From Rhodoferax sp. U2-2l (GTDB lineage Bacteria > Pseudomonadota > Gammaproteobacteria > Burkholderiales > Burkholderiaceae_C), in the NCBI RefSeq assembly GCF_020594515.1, contig NZ_JAJCTH010000008.1:110861-174860 (forward strand): a DNA stretch of 64,000 bases, read 5' to 3'. The notes under the pieces were generated by a model. It was not told the DNA's origin, did not search any database, and saw only the letters and a list, made by a program, of their open reading frames with translations. Each line of letters starts with the position of its first letter. Positions within the stretch are counted from its first letter, which is position 1. This document shows, one piece after another, positions 9,241 through 18,138 of the stretch. Position numbers and translations under genes: made by a program.

Positions 9241-9555
9241 TTAAACAGCAAACGACTCCTTTGCCTGGCCCTCCGCCACCTTGGCGGCGAGCCAACGCGG
9301 CATCAGGCCACGGCCCGTCCAGGTTTCGCCATTGGGGCCACGGTATTTGATGGGCGCCGGGTTGCCTGATTTGGCAGCTGCAGCAGGCTTGCGAGAACGA
9401 CCCTTGGCACGGTCCAGGTCATCTACTGTGATACCAAAGGCTTCCATCTTGGCCAGAATATCGGCAATGGTGGCAGCCAATTCGGCAGATTTGATTTCTT
9501 CAGCCTGCTTTTGCAGCAGGGCAATCTGGTTCTGGATTTCAATCAATGAAGACAT
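9241..9555 (-). CDS. H-NS family nucleoid protein
   Basis: A 104-residue protein with an N-terminal coiled-coil oligomerisation region (IQNQIALLQKQAEEIKSAEL), a basic linker (GRSRKPAAAAKSG) and the C-terminal H-NS DNA-binding motif around KYRGPNGETWTGRGLMPRWL. Start ATG 9555 is chosen behind AGGTG; a GTG nine bases upstream is in frame. H-NS-like proteins bind AT-rich DNA. It sits inside the polysaccharide locus between dehydratase and sugar transferase, next to the AT-rich glycosyltransferase block, which suggests local silencing. Confidence 0.9.
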   Translation of the reverse strand: MSSLIEIQNQIALLQKQAEEIKSAELAATIADILAKMEAFGITVDDLDRAKGRSRKPAAAAKSGNPAPIKYRGPNGETWTGRGLMPRWLAAKVAEGQAKESFAV

Positions 9556-9611
9556 GGTAAACACCTATTAAATAAAAAATTGACACCCCTGAACACACGT
9601 TGACCGTGTTT

Positions 9612-10172
9612 TTAGTGGGTGACATTATCCCTTGCCAACACCTTCCACGCTGTCAGGAAAATAATTTTTATATCAAAAATAAGCGATTGGCGGTGCATGT
9701 ATTCAATATCCAGCGCCACTTTTTGGGGAATGGGCAACTCATCACGCCCATTGATCTGTGCCCAACCCGTCAGGCCTGGTGTCAAGCGGTGTACCCCCGC
9801 GCGTGTGCGCAAGTCCATCAAGTCATTCTGGTTGAACAAAGCTGGCCGCGGGCCGACAAAACTCATATCGCCTTTGAGAATGCTCCATAACTGGGGCAAT
9901 TCATCCAGGCTGGACTTGCGCAGAAAGCTACCCACCGGCGTCAACCAGGCATCCGGGTTGCTGAGCAAATGCGTGGCCACGGCCGGTGTGCCCACCTGCA
10001 TACTGCGAAACTTGGGCATCTTGAATATCTGGTTATTGCGGCCCACACGGTCTGACCAATACAGGATGGGACCTTTGGAAGTGAAGCGAACCAACGCAGC
10101 AGTCAGCATGACTGGAATCAACAATATAACGGCAGCTAAAACCGCCACCACCAAATCAAATATCCGCTTCAT
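9612..10172 (-). CDS. Initiating sugar-phosphate transferase (PglC/WreU-like)
   Basis: A 186-residue monotopic bacterial sugar transferase. An N-terminal hydrophobic segment (residues 5-28) precedes the catalytic part with KMPKFRSMQ, FLRKSSLDELPQLWSILKGDMSFVGPRPAL and GLTGWAQINGRDELP. It should transfer a sugar-1-phosphate from a UDP-sugar to undecaprenyl phosphate, starting assembly of the repeat unit on the cytoplasmic face. Its start overlaps the end of the epimerase gene by four bases (ATGA), indicating translational coupling. The sugar (QuiNAc or diNAcBac type) is inferred from the upstream enzymes. Confidence 0.9.
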   Translation of the reverse strand: MKRIFDLVVAVLAAVILLIPVMLTAALVRFTSKGPILYWSDRVGRNNQIFKMPKFRSMQVGTPAVATHLLSNPDAWLTPVGSFLRKSSLDELPQLWSILKGDMSFVGPRPALFNQNDLMDLRTRAGVHRLTPGLTGWAQINGRDELPIPQKVALDIEYMHRQSLIFDIKIIFLTAWKVLARDNVTH

Positions 10173-11140
10173 GGTTGAGCACTCCCCAGCATGACCCGCC
10201 GCAACCCCTCTTGTACAGATACTTTAGGCTCCCAGCCAAGAAGATCCCTGGCCTTGCTGCTATCAATCTGCAGGTTTCCACACAAACGCTGAATGGCGTC
10301 TCCCTTGCCCACCAATCGTCCTGCCCATTCCAACACCCACACGGGTACTGGCAGCAATCGCGCAGGCACCTCGGCTGCTTGCGCCATACGACGCACCAAC
10401 TCAGTGGTGGACAGGTCTTGCCCGTCGCTGATCAGAAAGGTCTGATTGGCTGCTTTAGGGTGGGTGACGCAGGTGATGATGAAATCGACCAGGTTGTCTA
10501 AAGCGATTAGGCTGCGCTGGTTGTGAATAGCACCAAGAGGCAAAGGCCAGCCGCGCTGCACCGCGCGCATGAGTGCGGCAAAGTTGGCCTTGACGCCCGG
10601 GCCATAGACCAAGGGCGGGCGGATGATGACCACCTCCATGCCGGTTTGCGCGGCCAACTCGCGCAGGCCCTGCTCAGCCTCCATCTTGGACACGCCGTAG
10701 GCATCCATCGGTGCCGGGGCATCGTCTGGCTTGAAAGCGGTGCCCGGTTGCGTTGCTTCGCCGTTGACTTTGACAGAGCTGATGAATACAAAGCGACGCA
10801 CGCCGGAAGCAGCGGCCTGCCGCGCCAAGTTCAGGGTGCCTTGGACATTGACTCGGCGAAAATCGGTCAGCGGGTCGGCAGTGGTTTCTTGCATCACATG
10901 TACGCGAGCGGCGAGGTGGACAACCACGCTACAGCCAGTCAGTGCAGTGCACCAATCTGTCCTGCCGTCAATGCTGGAAACGACAACGCCCTCAACTCCT
11001 TTTGGCAGATCACAGGGTGTGCGGGTAGCACCTTGAACAGCAAATCTGGGCAAGATAGCTTCGACACTCAAAGCGCGTCCGACAAAACCATTGGCACCGG
11101 TCACCAGCATTTGAAGCTGCCTCATCGACGACTGCGCCAC
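10169..11140 (-). CDS. NAD-dependent sugar epimerase/reductase (SDR, WbpV/WreQ-like)
   Basis: A 323-residue extended SDR with the nucleotide-binding TGANGFVGRAL near the N-terminus, FISSVKVNGE, and the catalytic YGVSK motif. It resembles enzymes reducing or epimerising UDP-4-keto-6-deoxy-GlcNAc, for example the WbpV/WreQ 4-reductase group making UDP-QuiNAc. Between the initiating transferase and a glycosyltransferase it probably completes the first sugar. A UDP-GlcNAc/Glc 4-epimerase is the alternative. The coding end overlaps the transferase start by four bases. Confidence 0.8.
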   Translation of the reverse strand: MAQSSMRQLQMLVTGANGFVGRALSVEAILPRFAVQGATRTPCDLPKGVEGVVVSSIDGRTDWCTALTGCSVVVHLAARVHVMQETTADPLTDFRRVNVQGTLNLARQAAASGVRRFVFISSVKVNGEATQPGTAFKPDDAPAPMDAYGVSKMEAEQGLRELAAQTGMEVVIIRPPLVYGPGVKANFAALMRAVQRGWPLPLGAIHNQRSLIALDNLVDFIITCVTHPKAANQTFLISDGQDLSTTELVRRMAQAAEVPARLLPVPVWVLEWAGRLVGKGDAIQRLCGNLQIDSSKARDLLGWEPKVSVQEGLRRVMLGSAQP

Positions 11141-12054
11141 GTCACACTCAACACCAAAGACGACAAACCGAAGATAAATTTGTCTCTACTACGTCGTCGG
11201 CATTGCCCGGCTTGCAGGGCCAGATACAGCAGTCCCAACCGCCTACCGCCAGCCCAACGCGATACAAAGGGATCGTCGTTTAACCCCACTAAGCGCGCAA
11301 TCAATGCCGACTGCGCCAACCCCCACCCGCTCAAAACCTTATCGGCCCGATGCATAAAAGCACGCCACCCAGCATTTACACCCACCTGGTTGCTTTCATG
11401 TTGGCGATACAGCATGCTAGAAACATCATCAATAAACCATTTGCAACCATTGGCACGGGCGAATGCATAAATAAACCAGTCATGCAAGCCAACATCTTGC
11501 ATCTCATCCCAACGACTTCTCACTACATCCTGAACAGCACAAGCTAACTCCTTGCGCATCACATAGGTGCAACCAGGCCCGGCAGCTTCAAACAAGAAAT
11601 CCCATTGAACTTGCTGATGAGACTTTTCAATTAGCGCCATACGCCCATCCAGCCAAAAGGCTGTGACGTTACTTGAATAGGCATCTGCACCGGTGCTTGA
11701 CAACATCTCATGCGCTCGCAATAACTTGTGTGGCAACCAAATATCGTCTTGGTCCGCAAAGCTAACGTAATCATATTCAGAGAAATCTACTTCTCGCACA
11801 ATTCGAAAGAAATTTCGAGAGGCTCCGCCGAACCGTTCTCCGTGTGGAAGCAAGACAATACGACTATCGGAATGGGCACGCTTGTCACACCACAGTTCTG
11901 TTCCATCAGTTGAACGATCAACGCTAACAAACACGGTAACGTTCACTCCCATTTGCTTCAAAATAGAATTCATTTGCTCCGGCAACCAGACAACACCGTT
12001 GTAAGCTGCGAGACAAATAGCTATGTTGGGTTGCCTTTGCAATTCATGATTCAT
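11122..12054 (-). CDS. Glycosyltransferase family 2
   Basis: A 310-residue GT-A enzyme. IAICLAAYNGVVWLPEQMNSIL is the usual start of the fold, split here as IAICLAAYNG then LPEQMNSIL, VSVDRSTDGTE follows, and SFADQDDIW holds the metal-binding DxD region. It resembles rhamnosyltransferase-type GT2 enzymes acting on O-antigen units. ATG 12054 is preferred over the in-frame ATG 12069. Its stop region overlaps the epimerase start by 19 bases. Donor and linkage are unknown. Confidence 0.85.
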   Translation of the reverse strand: MNHELQRQPNIAICLAAYNGVVWLPEQMNSILKQMGVNVTVFVSVDRSTDGTELWCDKRAHSDSRIVLLPHGERFGGASRNFFRIVREVDFSEYDYVSFADQDDIWLPHKLLRAHEMLSSTGADAYSSNVTAFWLDGRMALIEKSHQQVQWDFLFEAAGPGCTYVMRKELACAVQDVVRSRWDEMQDVGLHDWFIYAFARANGCKWFIDDVSSMLYRQHESNQVGVNAGWRAFMHRADKVLSGWGLAQSALIARLVGLNDDPFVSRWAGGRRLGLLYLALQAGQCRRRSRDKFIFGLSSLVLSVTWRSRR

Positions 12055-12058
12055 TAAA

Positions 12059-13060
12059 CTATCCTGCAACGACTGACTGTGCTTGCAAGTAGACGACAGT
12101 TTCGCGATAAGCGGTCACCATCGAAACTGGCGGAGTATATGTAACGGCTTCTACTTTTCCAGCCGTCTGAATTTCTACCATTTTTTTGATCAAGGTGTTG
12201 ACATCCGGGAAAAACTGGGCTGCCCCCTCAAAGAACTCACGAAAGACAGGCCGCTCTATCAGGAGGCACGGCACTCCCGCAGAGAGGGCTGCCGCAATCG
12301 GTCTACCAAATCCTTCGTGGTCAGCAACCGAAGCTATTAAATCGATTTGACTGAAAAAAGTATCCAGGGAACAGTGGTCGCTCTCAACTAATCGTTCATT
12401 AATATCTGGAAACTGGTGAACTAGGTCATGGTAGTACTGAGTATGGTGACCGTACAAAAGAAAGTCGATAGAACCATTATTATTCGTCGCTAGCGTCGCG
12501 GCAAAAAGCGTGGGGTAGTTCTTCTTTATAGAATCAGTACCCATCAAACCGACCGTTATACGGGACATTTGATCAAGCCTATTTTCAGGAATGGACCGGT
12601 GGGCTACTGGGAATTTGTTTGGGGCAAATATCTGTCGGGATGCTGTTACACCCAGACTTTGGATAAAAGGTTGCGCGTCGCATTTATTAATATAACCGAC
12701 CTTGCATTGTGACGTAAAGAGGGACATGCGCAATAAAAACCTTTTCAATCGTCCAAGACGGCCAAGAAACGGAAAAACATCGTGAACGACCACCATCTGT
12801 TTTGACAGGAAAGGCATTGGATGTGAGGAAGGCGCATACACGAAATCGTCCTGCAATGCAGCCTGCACCACCTCAAGGGCAAGACGCCACGGGTTACATA
12901 CCACCACCTCTACAGCAGGGAAAAGCTGTTCCACAGCGGTCCTCAAACTCGAACGCACAAGTACTTTACGAATATTCTTTTGGCTATCAATAAGATAATC
13001 AACTCCGTAATAGAAAAGACCATTTGTATTTTTCAAATGATAAAAGTTGGCAACAATCAT
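12059..13060 (-). CDS. Glycosyltransferase (GT4/GT1 type)
   Basis: A 333-residue GT-B type protein. The donor-binding half is recognisable from VGLMGTDSIKKNYPTLF and from ASVADHEGFGRPIAAALSAG, with the Glu-x7-type motif common to GT4 enzymes. The N-terminal half is divergent. It overlaps the upstream part of the family 2 gene slightly and lies nine bases below the Wzy-like gene, so it is part of the same operon. The sugar transferred is unknown. Base composition is AT-richer than flanking housekeeping genes, suggesting horizontal acquisition. Confidence 0.75.
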   Translation of the reverse strand: MIVANFYHLKNTNGLFYYGVDYLIDSQKNIRKVLVRSSLRTAVEQLFPAVEVVVCNPWRLALEVVQAALQDDFVYAPSSHPMPFLSKQMVVVHDVFPFLGRLGRLKRFLLRMSLFTSQCKVGYINKCDAQPFIQSLGVTASRQIFAPNKFPVAHRSIPENRLDQMSRITVGLMGTDSIKKNYPTLFAATLATNNNGSIDFLLYGHHTQYYHDLVHQFPDINERLVESDHCSLDTFFSQIDLIASVADHEGFGRPIAAALSAGVPCLLIERPVFREFFEGAAQFFPDVNTLIKKMVEIQTAGKVEAVTYTPPVSMVTAYRETVVYLQAQSVVAG

Positions 13061-13069
13061 TTTCGACTC

Positions 13070-14374
13070 TCAAGTTGAACGCGACCACACCGGCTTCGAC
13101 ACAGTCCATCGGATCCGTGACATGTTCCTTGCAAGTGTATGAAATAAATAAAAAATAATTAATGAATGAATGAATAACACAAATGAACCCAGCCAACCAG
13201 GCACAAGATAAAGTAAACAGGCAAACCAAAGCATATCAAAGGCACAAACGCCTCCTCCCATGCGTTTGACAAGCCAAATTACAACAAAAATTTGTACAAA
13301 TGTATACGCCAAATAAATTGGCGAGAGTAACGGTTGTAAAAAAAACCAGCTAGCATACCCAGGGTTTGCGTTCCAATTCACATCGCTTTGAAACGGGTCA
13401 ATAAGGTTCGCCAAGCTAACCCCAATATTTTGCATAGGCTGCAACTGAAAAATTCTCTCATACGCAATACCATGAATCCCCTCCATCCAAAAGGGAGTAA
13501 TCACATCCGCAGATAAACCTGCAGCAAGTTCAGTAGAATTTTGGTAAACAACGATTTGACTAGATACGAGTTGCAAACGCTCAAATATTTGCAAGAAAGA
13601 AATCCATAGTAAATCCAGATAGCCCCGATATCCAAAATCAGAAATATTGAAAAATATTAGATCAAAAAAAACGGGCTCCGCACCAGAACCAGAGAATGAA
13701 CTCCGCACTTGCAACTTAATGATATAAATTAATGGGTACAAAATAACAATAAAAAATAAACCTATCCCGATTTTCAAAAAAGATATCCGTTTGGCACGAA
13801 CCAACCGAGCAGACTCCATCAATATTATTAACATAAAAATTCCAGACCATCCTCTCAACATATTCGAAACAATTGCGACCCCAAGATTAATGAGAAAAAA
13901 TCTGCTTTCACGAAAAAACCCATAATAGATAAAGAATAATGTATCAACATTAATCAAAACCCAGAAGATCGACCAAATGCTTTCTGAGCGCGAAAGTGAA
14001 CCAGCAACAAATAACCCCGTAGATGTGAAAAAATAGATGAAAACTAGTTGGAGAAACAGCAAGGCTAGCCCAAAATTATCATGACCGATCCGAATAAGCA
14101 ATGGCACAGGCCGCACCTTAATCCGACAAAACAAGGGGAAGACAAATCCCAGAATCATAATATAAGATGAGATGACGACGATCGTCATCGGAACAACCAT
14201 ATCGAACGCTTCCAATGCAACACCAGCGGTGTCACCTAAGAGTCGCCTATCGACTAATATAACAATCATACAGATCAGATTGATCAGTATAAAAATTGAT
14301 GCCCAGACGATTCGCGGATTGAAAGATTTTTTGGATACTTGCACGTGATCCATAGTTCTCGCTCGGTTACCCAT
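13070..14374 (-). CDS. Polytopic membrane protein, probable O-antigen polymerase (Wzy-like)
   Basis: A protein of about 434 residues composed mainly of hydrophobic segments (about ten to twelve predicted by eye), with a polar loop in the second half (residues about 250-340), the general form of Wzy polymerases. Sequence conservation in this family is too low to prove it. The start could be ATG 14374, overlapping the upstream stop, or ATG 14353. It lies among glycosyltransferases in a locus with Wzx and Wzz but no other polymerase candidate, which supports the role. The region is clearly AT-rich. Confidence 0.65.
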   Translation of the reverse strand: MGNRARTMDHVQVSKKSFNPRIVWASIFILINLICMIVILVDRRLLGDTAGVALEAFDMVVPMTIVVISSYIMILGFVFPLFCRIKVRPVPLLIRIGHDNFGLALLFLQLVFIYFFTSTGLFVAGSLSRSESIWSIFWVLINVDTLFFIYYGFFRESRFFLINLGVAIVSNMLRGWSGIFMLIILMESARLVRAKRISFLKIGIGLFFIVILYPLIYIIKLQVRSSFSGSGAEPVFFDLIFFNISDFGYRGYLDLLWISFLQIFERLQLVSSQIVVYQNSTELAAGLSADVITPFWMEGIHGIAYERIFQLQPMQNIGVSLANLIDPFQSDVNWNANPGYASWFFLQPLLSPIYLAYTFVQIFVVIWLVKRMGGGVCAFDMLWFACLLYLVPGWLGSFVLFIHSLIIFYLFHTLARNMSRIRWTVSKPVWSRST

Positions 14375-15422
14375 GTATTCTGTAAACCAAAGCCTCGATA
14401 GAACTAAAACGTGATGCTTGTGTTGATTTGTCAGAGCAGAAAGACGGACAATGACCACGCGTCAATTTAAGTGTTTTCAGGATTTCCTGCAGACCGTTGA
14501 CAGAATCAAATCTTTGTTGTCGATGTGTGACACCCCGCACACCAATAATATCGCGCGCAATAACCCTTATTCCGCGTAGATTTGATTCTCTTATTACGAG
14601 TGGTTCACCTTCCAAAAGACTATTCAAGATAAGCACATCGTTCCCATCAATGACGCGATCTTGCTCTTTCGCAGCCAACCATCCCAAGAAAGTCACTTTT
14701 ACATGCTTCATAGTTGCGGCCACTTCCTCAATAATCGCCCGTTGTGGCCCGTCACCAATGACGATAATTTCTTTAAAGGGGTTGCTGGGGAAATCTATCC
14801 ATCGCAACAGCTCATCGACCCGTTTTTGGCTATCCAGTCTGCCAATAAAAAGTAATTTCCCGTTACGCAGAACTGGTGCAACTGGCACAGGTCGTATGAC
14901 ATTTGGAATAATGACAGTCTTAACTCCTGTCATATTCTTTATTACCTTCGCCTGTATTCTATTAATCGTGATTATCTGATCGTACAGTCGGCAGAAACGT
15001 GCAAGAACCGCATTATATAAGTGGCCAACTTTTCCCCAGATTAGAATACGGTCGAAGAAAAATGGCAAGTACATACTGAGATGAGCTGTACCACGAAGTG
15101 CTATAGACACAGCAATCCCGGCCTCAACAGCGCCGGCACAAACCACTATTTGGTTGTAGCCACGGATGATTTTCCGGAGCTCATGTCTCTTGCGCAACCC
15201 ATTCCACACGTAGCTGGGTAGTTTCCCGGGTTGCAACAATTGCTGCGGCAACGAAATGACCTTGGCACCTAATTCGAGGAAGATGGGTTGATGCTCGTCT
15301 CTATTTACGTAGACGGTGACATCCGCGAATTGCATTAAGTCACGAACCAGTTCGCCTGATTGATACTCATGGCCGCCAATAACATTGCTGCAAATGAGCA
15401 CAGCGATTTTTGACTGTTCCAT
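14367..15422 (-). CDS. Glycosyltransferase family 4
   Basis: A 351-residue GT-B enzyme. Visible are LFIGRLDSQKRVDELL in the C-terminal donor domain, IVIGDGPQRAIIEE, and ILNSLLEGEPLVIRES, the Glu-x7-Glu region of GT4. The N-terminal region (ICSNVIGGHEYQSGEL) is the acceptor domain. ATG 15422 is selected; the longer frame would need TTG. It overlaps the Wzy-like gene start by eight bases and follows the preceding glycosyltransferase directly. Role: adding one sugar to the lipid-linked repeat unit; donor unknown. Confidence 0.85.
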   Translation of the reverse strand: MEQSKIAVLICSNVIGGHEYQSGELVRDLMQFADVTVYVNRDEHQPIFLELGAKVISLPQQLLQPGKLPSYVWNGLRKRHELRKIIRGYNQIVVCAGAVEAGIAVSIALRGTAHLSMYLPFFFDRILIWGKVGHLYNAVLARFCRLYDQIITINRIQAKVIKNMTGVKTVIIPNVIRPVPVAPVLRNGKLLFIGRLDSQKRVDELLRWIDFPSNPFKEIIVIGDGPQRAIIEEVAATMKHVKVTFLGWLAAKEQDRVIDGNDVLILNSLLEGEPLVIRESNLRGIRVIARDIIGVRGVTHRQQRFDSVNGLQEILKTLKLTRGHCPSFCSDKSTQASRFSSIEALVYRIHG

Positions 15423-15427
15423 ATTTA

Positions 15428-16405
15428 TCAAGTCTTGGAGCTGTTAAGCCATCTCGCCCTAAGACTGGAGAGTTCGTGGTAAATGCCGAGGAATCGAGAG
15501 ATCCGGGTCAGTAATCCACCGTTATAGAAGTCCGTAGCCTCCTTGCGGTATCGTTGCGCTTGGGCCGACTCGGTGTTAAAGTTAAAAATCCTTTTTTTAG
15601 AATTATCCAAAACCACATCGTATTTATCGGTCGTCAAGCCACTGCTTTGTCCAGATCCATCCTGCCCAATATTTCGAATTTTCGAAACAACCGGGACCAC
15701 GGTCCTCATTCCGGCTAAAAACATTTCGGTGCAAAGAACGGCATCAGGAAAATATTTTTGCATGTCGTGGTCTCGCTTTAAGCTATCAGACACATAGAGC
15801 CCCCCCGCTCTATTTTGTGCACGAATCTTACCCGACTTGCGCAAAATGGGGTAGTTATTGACAAGTGGGTGAAACTTATCGTACTTAGCTTTCCACACCG
15901 CGTAACCCCATGACATGTTCCACGGGTAGAACCATATATCCGAATCATCACAAATTAAAGAATCCTGAATGGGTGGACAATACCCAGAAATTGAATAAAT
16001 TGTCGAATCACCCTCAAAATACTGGAGTCCGCCATTCATAAAATCAAGATAATTTCTTGATGATATATTGTCATCTTCCATGTTTATTATTTTCCCATGG
16101 TCACCTATAATAGCCTTCTCAGCCATCGGCAGGCTTAACTTCAAACCAAGGTTCTTATTACGATATATTCGGACAATTTCCCTGAACCCAGTGAGATCAT
16201 CGACATAATCGCGGATACGCTGTACGTCGATCTTATGCGCATCTACTTTAGGTGCATCGGAAACCACATAAAGAACGGAATTCGGAGCCAGAAAATTGTT
16301 CTTCAACGAATCCAGCGTTTGAACCAGATGGTCGTATCTGGTATGCGTGTAAACCGCAACTGGCGCTAGACGGTTTAAATCAAGGGTTAATTCATTAATT
16401 TTCAT
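15428..16405 (-). CDS. Glycosyltransferase (GT-A fold)
   Basis: A 325-residue enzyme with VAVYTHTRYDHLVQTLDSL at the N-terminus and IINMEDDNISSRNYLDF, whose acidic cluster is the metal-binding motif of GT-A transferases; SWGYAVWKAKYDKF follows. It resembles the bacterial group with GNT-I-like domains. ATG 16405 is preferred to the upstream TTG. It is the first gene of the AT-rich block after a 190-base gap below wzx, so a promoter may lie in that gap. Acceptor and donor are unknown. Confidence 0.75.
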   Translation of the reverse strand: MKINELTLDLNRLAPVAVYTHTRYDHLVQTLDSLKNNFLAPNSVLYVVSDAPKVDAHKIDVQRIRDYVDDLTGFREIVRIYRNKNLGLKLSLPMAEKAIIGDHGKIINMEDDNISSRNYLDFMNGGLQYFEGDSTIYSISGYCPPIQDSLICDDSDIWFYPWNMSWGYAVWKAKYDKFHPLVNNYPILRKSGKIRAQNRAGGLYVSDSLKRDHDMQKYFPDAVLCTEMFLAGMRTVVPVVSKIRNIGQDGSGQSSGLTTDKYDVVLDNSKKRIFNFNTESAQAQRYRKEATDFYNGGLLTRISRFLGIYHELSSLRARWLNSSKT

Positions 16406-16595
16406 TGCAAAAGTCAAGAATATATAACCAATTTTTAATCCCCTGCTTTGTCAAAGGGGGAAAAAATTTTTATTTATTTTCACCGTTGGTGATTTCACTT
16501 TATGACAACAGTCATAAGTGTCAAGTTTTTTAAACTACAGTCATGGCTCAAGTGGGTCATTACGAACACAGTCGCATTTCGATCCAAGACCGCTG
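16406..16595. other. AT-rich intergenic region between wzx and glycosyltransferase gene
   Basis: This 190-base stretch contains an inverted repeat CCCC-TG-CTTTG-T-CAAAG-GGGG near 16440-16460 next to A/T runs. On the minus strand TTGACA is followed by AT-rich sequence with TATAT, so an additional promoter for the AT-rich glycosyltransferase block is possible. A short plus-strand open frame is not convincing. Confidence 0.35.
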
Positions 16596-18128
16596 TTATC
16601 TTTCCAGAAGATCAGATGTTTTACCCCTAAATCGCATGCGCCATCTGTCACTTATTTTCGCCCTTATAGCTGCAGAGCCTGTTGCAGCTATCGTCAGAAG
16701 CGATAAACCAATTATCGCAATCTGAATTGCTACAAGTACCCGTTCCTGTGGCCAGTTCGCTAAATAATGTACCAGTGCCGCGCTAATGACCGACAAAATC
16801 GCTGGCATGCCCACATCACGCAGCAGCCACTGAACATGCAATCCTTTCATAAAGCGGCGATGCACTTTGGGTACCCAAACCAAAAAATACACTACATTCG
16901 CGCTTAGCCAAGCCCAGCCTGCGCCAATGAAACCGTATTGCATAGTGGCCCAAATCAGCCCCGGAATCAGTAGCACTACAAACATCGCATTGCCGATCAA
17001 ATGCAGTCTCAAATCGCCTTTTGCATATTGCAGGTAATAAGGAAAGGCACCGAAGGCGAGGATGCCATTGCCCAATGCGTAGAGCGTTAGCACCGGGGCT
17101 GCAGCGCGGGTGATTTCCGCGTCGCCAGTCCACGCCCACAACACTTGCTCTGCAAAGCAGGCCAGCATTATGGCAACGGGTATGGCTATCACGCCCACCA
17201 GTTGTGTCGCGCTACGGTATAGGCGGATTACGCCAGCCTCATCGCCCTCTGCTGAGAGTTTGGTCAAACGTGGCAGTATTGCGCCGCTAATCGGACCGCT
17301 GACGATCATCACGCCACTCGCTAGGATTACAGCCAAGGTGAAGTACGCATAATCGGCCAGCGGCAGCAGTTTAGACAACACCAACTTATCAGTTTGAGTG
17401 ACCAGTACCCATACCGAACTGGTAAAAGCAATGCTTAGCGAGAACTTGAGCACCCCACGCAGCGGCGCCCATTGCCATGGCGTGCGTTGACTGGCTTTTA
17501 CCTTGGGTAATAGGCGGTAGGTTTGCACAGCCAACACCGCCAGCTCAATGACCGCCACCACCATTTGATAGCCAAAAAATTCAGTCGGACTGGTGCCCAC
17601 GTATATAAAGAGCGGAATAACCAGCACAAAGCGCGCTGTCGCTATGGCGATGTTGAAACCACTAAGCCACACCAGTCGCTCAAAGCCATTGATGGCACCG
17701 CGATACAGACCACATACCCAGCGTAACGCAATGATCACGGCCATCAGCATGATGGCGTGTTGTACTTCGACCAACGGCAACTGCTGCACCTTGAGCCAAC
17801 TGCTGGCGATAGCGCCAGAACCGGCCATCATGGCCGCGCCGCCCAGCAAGGCGATGCCAACAAAGATGCCTTCCAGCGCCCTCAACAGGCGACGCAGACT
17901 GAGCGCATCACTTGCACCGCCATTGAAGCGCGCTGTCTCCCGCGCCATGGTGGGTGTGAGCCCCATGTCCAGCAACTGGAACCAAGCTTGCAGCATGGCA
18001 AAGAAACCAACCAAGCCATAGGCTTCGACTCCCATGTATTTGACGTACAGGGGCACCATCACGATGCCGATCAACGCCACATAGATTTGGCTAACGTAGC
18101 TGGCGAGAATGTTTCGCTTGAGTGACAT
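16596..18128 (-). CDS. Polysaccharide repeat-unit flippase (Wzx/MATE-like)
   Basis: A 510-residue polytopic membrane protein starting MSLKRNILASYVSQIYVAL, the typical start of Wzx-type exporters, with twelve or more hydrophobic segments and the family-like YVKYMGVEAYGLVGFF. It should flip undecaprenyl-PP-linked repeat units across the inner membrane. ATG 18128 is chosen because the 49 residues further upstream lie inside the acyltransferase gene. It lies 10 bases after that gene on the same strand. Residues 60 onward have TMARETARF, also usual in this family. Confidence 0.9.
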   Translation of the reverse strand: MSLKRNILASYVSQIYVALIGIVMVPLYVKYMGVEAYGLVGFFAMLQAWFQLLDMGLTPTMARETARFNGGASDALSLRRLLRALEGIFVGIALLGGAAMMAGSGAIASSWLKVQQLPLVEVQHAIMLMAVIIALRWVCGLYRGAINGFERLVWLSGFNIAIATARFVLVIPLFIYVGTSPTEFFGYQMVVAVIELAVLAVQTYRLLPKVKASQRTPWQWAPLRGVLKFSLSIAFTSSVWVLVTQTDKLVLSKLLPLADYAYFTLAVILASGVMIVSGPISGAILPRLTKLSAEGDEAGVIRLYRSATQLVGVIAIPVAIMLACFAEQVLWAWTGDAEITRAAAPVLTLYALGNGILAFGAFPYYLQYAKGDLRLHLIGNAMFVVLLIPGLIWATMQYGFIGAGWAWLSANVVYFLVWVPKVHRRFMKGLHVQWLLRDVGMPAILSVISAALVHYLANWPQERVLVAIQIAIIGLSLLTIAATGSAAIRAKISDRWRMRFRGKTSDLLER

Positions 18129-18138
18129 GCAGCCTTGC

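Noticed and set aside
16543..16725. Short plus-strand frame starting MAQVGHYEHSR, considered as a transposase remnant
   Set aside because: Weak likeness to an IS30-type start, but no terminal repeats, no catalytic region, and it overlaps the wzx end.
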